From Microbacterium trichothecenolyticum (GTDB lineage: Bacteria > Actinomycetota > Actinomycetes > Actinomycetales > Microbacteriaceae): a DNA stretch of 64,000 nt. Below are positions 60,537 to 64,000 of this stretch, one piece after another. The stretch spans positions 3,286,001 through 3,350,000 of the forward strand of contig NZ_JAUTBF010000001.1 of NCBI RefSeq assembly GCF_030818955.1, written 5' to 3'. The stretch's first letter is position 1, and each line of letters opens with the position of its first letter. The position numbers and the translations under genes are program-made. The notes below the pieces were generated by a model. The model searched no databases. It saw nothing but the letters and a program-made list of their open reading frames with translations, and had not been told where the DNA came from.

Positions 60537-61994
60537 TGGGAGAATGCGAGGGTGATCTCTCTCGGCATCCTGGATCGCTCCTCCCCGGTACCCCTGCACG
60601 AGCAACTCGCGCACGGCCTGCGCGCGGCCGTGCTCTCCGGGCGCGTCGCCGCGGGCGAGGCGGTGCCGTCGACGCGTGCGCTCGCCGCCGACGTGGGGGT
60701 CGCGCGGGGGACCGTCGTGGCGGCGTACGAGATCCTCGCGGGTGAGGGGTACCTGCTCACCCGCCCCGGCGGAACGACGGTCGTCGCCGACGTCGTTCCC
60801 CGAGCGGCGACGCGGCCGGCCGAGGCTCCCGCTGCCGCAGCCCCGCGTCCGGCGACGCTCGATCTGCGCCCCGGGCGCCCCGGAACGACGGGCCTCGCCG
60901 ATGCCGCATGGCGCTCCGCGTGGAGACGCGCGAGCGCGATCGACCCGGATGACGACGTCGACGAGGCCTCGGGATCGCGAGCGCTGCGGGCCGAGATCGC
61001 GCGGCATCTCGGGCGCACGCGCGGGCTCGACGTGTCGCCCGGCGACGTCATCGTGACCGCCGGAACGAGCGACGCGCTGCTGCTCTCCCTGCTCGCTCTG
61101 CCGGACGGTGGCGACCGGCGTCGTCTGCGCGTGGGCGTCGAGGACCCGGGATACCCGCGCGTGCGCATGATCCTGCGGCGTCTCGGTATCGACGCCGTAC
61201 CGGTGCCCGTGCGTCTCGGGGCGGGGCTCGACCTCGACGCGCTCGAGAGTCGCAGCGGGCTCGCGGCCATCGTCGTGACCCCGAACCATCACTATCCGCT
61301 CGGGAGCAGATTGGATGCCGAGGACCGCGCCCGTCTGCTCGCCTGGGCCGCGCGCGAGAACGTCGTCGTCATCGAAGACGACTACGACAGCGAGTTTCCG
61401 CACGGACGTGCCCCGCTGCCGCCACTTCACCTGCTCGATCCCGCGCGGGTGGTGCTGGTCGGGAGCTTGTCGAAGGTGCTCACCCCCGCGCTGCGGTGCG
61501 GCTGGACCGTGGCGACCGGCGTGGTCGGCGAGCGCCTTCGCGCCGCGCGCGACGATCTCGATCTGCCGGTCTCGCTCGTGCAGCAACAGGCGCTCGCGCG
61601 GTATCTCGCCGACGGAGCCCTCGCCCGGCACACCGCCCGCCGTCGACGCGAATATCGGCATCGGCGTCGCCTGCTTCTCGAGGCCTTCGGGGCCGTTCCC
61701 GGCGTCGAGCTGGCCGCCACCGACGGCGGGTTGCACGCCGTCGCGCTGTTGCCCGGGCGTGAAGCCGACAGCGAGCGTGCCGTCGTGGACGCGCTGGCGA
61801 CGCGAGGCATCACGGTCGCGGCGCTGTCGGAGTACGCCGTCGGCGGGGAGGAACCGTCACCGGGCGGCGCTCGCGCGGAGATTGTGCCGGCCGGCATCGT
61901 CTTCGGCTACGCCCACCCCTCGACGGTGCAGCTCTGGGATGCCGTGGGCGAACTCATCGCGGTACTGGCCGCGCATGCGCGCCCGGGCGCGTAG
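60528..61994 (+). CDS. MocR-family regulator (GntR HTH plus aminotransferase domain)
   Basis: This 488-residue protein has a GntR helix-turn-helix (about 15-80: SPVPLHEQLAHGLRAAVLSGRVAAGEAVPSTRALA by position) followed by a PLP-dependent aminotransferase-fold domain with the Schiff-base lysine in LVGSLSKVLTPALRCGW. Such proteins sense PLP or amino acids. ATG 60528 is used; an in-frame GTG at 60552 has a GAGAAT box 6 nt upstream and is a possible alternative. It is divergent from a PNPOx-like gene and probably controls it. Confidence 0.9.
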   Translation: MDQWENARVISLGILDRSSPVPLHEQLAHGLRAAVLSGRVAAGEAVPSTRALAADVGVARGTVVAAYEILAGEGYLLTRPGGTTVVADVVPRAATRPAEAPAAAAPRPATLDLRPGRPGTTGLADAAWRSAWRRASAIDPDDDVDEASGSRALRAEIARHLGRTRGLDVSPGDVIVTAGTSDALLLSLLALPDGGDRRRLRVGVEDPGYPRVRMILRRLGIDAVPVPVRLGAGLDLDALESRSGLAAIVVTPNHHYPLGSRLDAEDRARLLAWAARENVVVIEDDYDSEFPHGRAPLPPLHLLDPARVVLVGSLSKVLTPALRCGWTVATGVVGERLRAARDDLDLPVSLVQQQALARYLADGALARHTARRRREYRHRRRLLLEAFGAVPGVELAATDGGLHAVALLPGREADSERAVVDALATRGITVAALSEYAVGGEEPSPGGARAEIVPAGIVFGYAHPSTVQLWDAVGELIAVLAAHARPGA

Positions 61995-62016
61995 GGCTCT
62001 CATCGCGACGCCCGGC

Positions 62017-63601
62017 TCACCCCGCCAGGATCTCGAGCGCCGCCATCGCCGCGTTCTGCCCGCCGATGCCGCTGACGGCGCCTCCGCGTTGCGCGCTCGA
62101 TCCGCACAGCAGCACGCGCGGGTGCACCGTCGCGACGCCCCACCGCTCGGCCGCGCTCGTCGCCGGAGTCGACAGCCACGGCCACGACAGCCCGCCGTGG
62201 AAGATGTCGCCGCCGACCATGTTCAACGACTCCTCGAGATCGAGCGTGCTCCGTGCCTCGATGCAGAGGCGTCCATCTGGTGCTCGATAGATACAGTCGC
62301 GCAGCGGCTCGGCCAGTACGGCGTCGAGCGACTGCTGCGCCGCCGCGAGGAGCCGGGCGCCGGCGGCGACCGGATCGGTGTCCGCGATGAGTCGGTGCGG
62401 CACCTGCAGGCCGAACATCGTCAGCGTCTGCGCGCCGCTGGCCTGCAGCTCGGCGCCCAGGATCGAGGGGTCGCTGAGGGAGTGGCAGTAGATCTCGACG
62501 GGAAGTGGCGCGGGGATGAGACCTCCCGATGCGGCGACGTACGCGGCATCCAGTTGGGTCAAGGTCTCGTTGACGTGGAAGGTGCCCGAGAACGCGGCCT
62601 CGGGTGAGACGGAGCTGTCGCGCAGTCGGGGCAGTCGTGACAGCAGCATGTTGACCTTGATCTGTGCGCCCTCGGGTTCGTCGGCCCCCGTCGTCGTTGC
62701 GCCGCCGGCGGCGAGCAGTCCGTCGAGGACACGGCGTCCGACCCCGCTCAACACGAGGGTGCCGTGGAACACCTCGGAACGGTCGGTCATCGTATGCACC
62801 TCGCCGGCGGGCGAGACCGAGATCACGTCGACACCGGTGACGATCTCGGCTCCGGCGGCGCGCGCCGCCCGCTCGAGCTCGGCGGTGACGGCGCCCATCC
62901 CGCCGACCGGGACATCCCAGTGCCCCGTCTCGTTGCCGATCACGTGGTACAGGAAGCAGCGGTTCTGCGCGAGAGAGGGGTCGTCCGACCATGAGAACGT
63001 GCCGATGAGCCCGTCCGTCAGGGCGATCCCGCGGGCGAGGTCGCTGTCGAGCGAGGCGCGCAGCAGGTCGCCGAGCGGGCGCTCGGTCACAGCGGTCCAC
63101 AGGGCGTCGTCGCCCACGCGCTCGCGTACCTCGTCGGCCGTGGGCAGGGGCTCTGTCATCGTGGGGAAGACGGCGCGCCCCAGCGGTGATAGGCGCGCAT
63201 CGAGGGCGGCGAAGCGCTCCGCCTCGCCCGTGTCACCCAGGGTTCGTGCGAACGACGCGGCCGTCGCCACGGCATCGCCGGTGTCGATGAGCAGACCACG
63301 GGTGGGGTCGCTCGGGTCGGGGGTGTACGAGGAGTAGCGGCGGCGCCGCAGCGCGATGCGCAGGCCGAGGTCATCGATGATCTTCTGCGGCAGCAGGCTC
63401 ACCAGGTACGAGTACCGCGACAGGCGGGCATCGACCCCCCGCCCACGGACGTTCCGACACGGCGGCGCCGCCCACGGCATCCGCTCTCTCGATCACCACC
63501 ACCCGGCGCCCGGCGCGGGCGAGGTAGGCCGCGGCGACGAGGGCGTTGTGCCCGCCTCCCACGATGACGACGTCGTACCGGCGAGTATCCGAAGCGGTCA
63601 T
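62017..63601 (-). pseudogene. PYROXD2/phytoene-desaturase-like FAD oxidoreductase with a +1 frameshift
   Basis: Read in two frames this encodes a 528-residue FAD-dependent protein. The FAD motif [21 protein letters not shown] is near residues 11-30, then [13 protein letters not shown] before the break and [24 protein letters not shown] after it. The break is an extra C in a run of six at 63435-63440, at about residue 55. The C-terminal GGDIFHGGLSW and GSSAQRGGAVSGIGGQNAAMAALEIL segments are intact. The family includes PYROXD2-like proteins of unknown substrate. It is divergent from the inositol monophosphatase gene. Confidence 0.87.
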
Positions 63602-63661
63602 AGGTCCACGCTAACGACGGCGGGGGCTCGGCGAGAGGGGTGGCGCAGTAGCGTGGATGCC

Positions 63662-64000
63662 ATGACTCTCCCCGCGGAACTGCTCGACATCGCCACGCGC
63701 ATCGCCCGGGAGGCGGGTGAGCTCGCGCATCGTCGCCGCACCGAGGGCGTGACGGTGGCCGCGACGAAGTCGGCGGCTGCGGACATCGTCACCGCCGCCG
63801 ATCGCGAAGTGGAGGCGTTCATCCGCGCCGAACTCGCGCGCGAACGGCCCGACGACGGCTTCTTCGGCGAGGAATCGGGCGCCGAAGAGGGCACGAGCGG
63901 CATCACCTGGGTCGTCGACCCGATCGACGGCACCGTCAACTACGCCTATGGCATCCCCGCGTGGGCGGTGAGCATCGCCGCCGTCGAAGGCAGTGCCGAC
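63662..64000 (+). CDS. inositol monophosphatase family protein, partial (right edge)
   Basis: This is the N-terminal 113 residues of an inositol-monophosphatase-like phosphatase; the rest is beyond the window. The metal motif VVDPIDGTVNYAYGIP (about 85-100) and the GEESG segment are visible. TAGCGT (63649-63654) ends 7 nt before the ATG. Members act on inositol phosphates, histidinol phosphate or sugar phosphates, and this one cannot be narrowed. Confidence 0.9.
   Translation, partial: MTLPAELLDIATRIAREAGELAHRRRTEGVTVAATKSAAADIVTAADREVEAFIRAELARERPDDGFFGEESGAEEGTSGITWVVDPIDGTVNYAYGIPAWAVSIAAVEGSAD

Overview
This window looks like a chromosome segment of a high-GC actinobacterium of the family Microbacteriaceae, most likely Microbacterium or a close relative. 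The signs are GC of roughly 70 percent by eye, menaquinone genes, System II (Ccs/Res) cytochrome c biogenesis, a bldC-like gene beside the 32-residue ribosomal protein bS22 near proC, an archaeal-type AspRS, small DUF7882-type proteins, and many start codons lying 6-8 nt after a TANNNT -10 box, as expected for leaderless mRNAs. The region is mostly core genome. There is no prophage, integrase, insertion sequence, rRNA operon or CRISPR array. One tRNA (Tyr, GTA) is present.

Layout. 1-5.9 kb: alpha/beta hydrolase (cut by the left edge), proC, K+ uptake pair trkA/trkH, ArsR regulator, bldC-like gene plus bS22, then rhodanese, glutaredoxin-like and Dabb proteins. 6.0-9.8 kb: a motif-degenerate ABC ATPase, aspS, a small membrane protein and a DedA protein. 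9.9-14.7 kb: cytochrome c maturation operon (histidine phosphatase, ResA-like, CcdA, ResB, CcsB). 14.7-15.9 kb: a DUF559 nuclease-like gene bracketed by three 61-62 bp palindromes. 16-22 kb: a YhgE/Pip - MMPL efflux-type pair with a divergent TetR gene and a double operator. 22-35.9 kb: menaquinone supercluster (menC, menB, menE, menA, menD, menF, menG, polyprenyl synthase), interleaved with an F420-type LLM protein, PPK2, DUF402, and FprA. 36-50 kb: alpha/beta hydrolase, SelO, a symporter with its GntR regulator, a LacI-controlled operon (DapA-like enzyme plus Nramp-like transporter), an AMP-forming acyl-CoA synthetase, a GDSL lipase, DUF7882, a zinc ribbon/RibD pair, YajQ, FBP, a PfkB kinase, and tRNA-Tyr. 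50.6-53.5 kb: amino-sugar cluster nagA/nagB/ROK, in which nagA is frameshifted and nagB has lost its 5' end. 53.6-64 kb: small unknown genes, MarR, LysR, putA, a PNPOx-like protein with a divergent MocR regulator, a frameshifted PYROXD2-like oxidoreductase, and an inositol monophosphatase family gene cut by the right edge.

How it fits together. The 9.9-35.9 kb stretch supplies respiratory parts: menaquinone ring and tail synthesis, c-type cytochrome assembly and a ferredoxin reductase. Local regulators sit divergent from or next to their likely targets (TetR/MMPL, GntR/symporter, LacI/DapA-Nramp, ROK/nag, MocR/PNPOx, LysR/putA), and several have a readable palindromic or direct-repeat operator between them.

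The most notable observations are: the DUF559 gene whose stop codon lies inside a repeated palindrome; two ABC-type domains (one free-standing, one fused to MMPL) that lack catalytic residues; an Nramp-like carrier without its metal-binding residues inside a catabolic-looking operon; a strongly over-represented heptamer GGATGCC/GGCATCC; and three genes each broken by one extra base in a homopolymer run, which may be assembly errors. All family assignments are from reading the sequence; nothing was searched.
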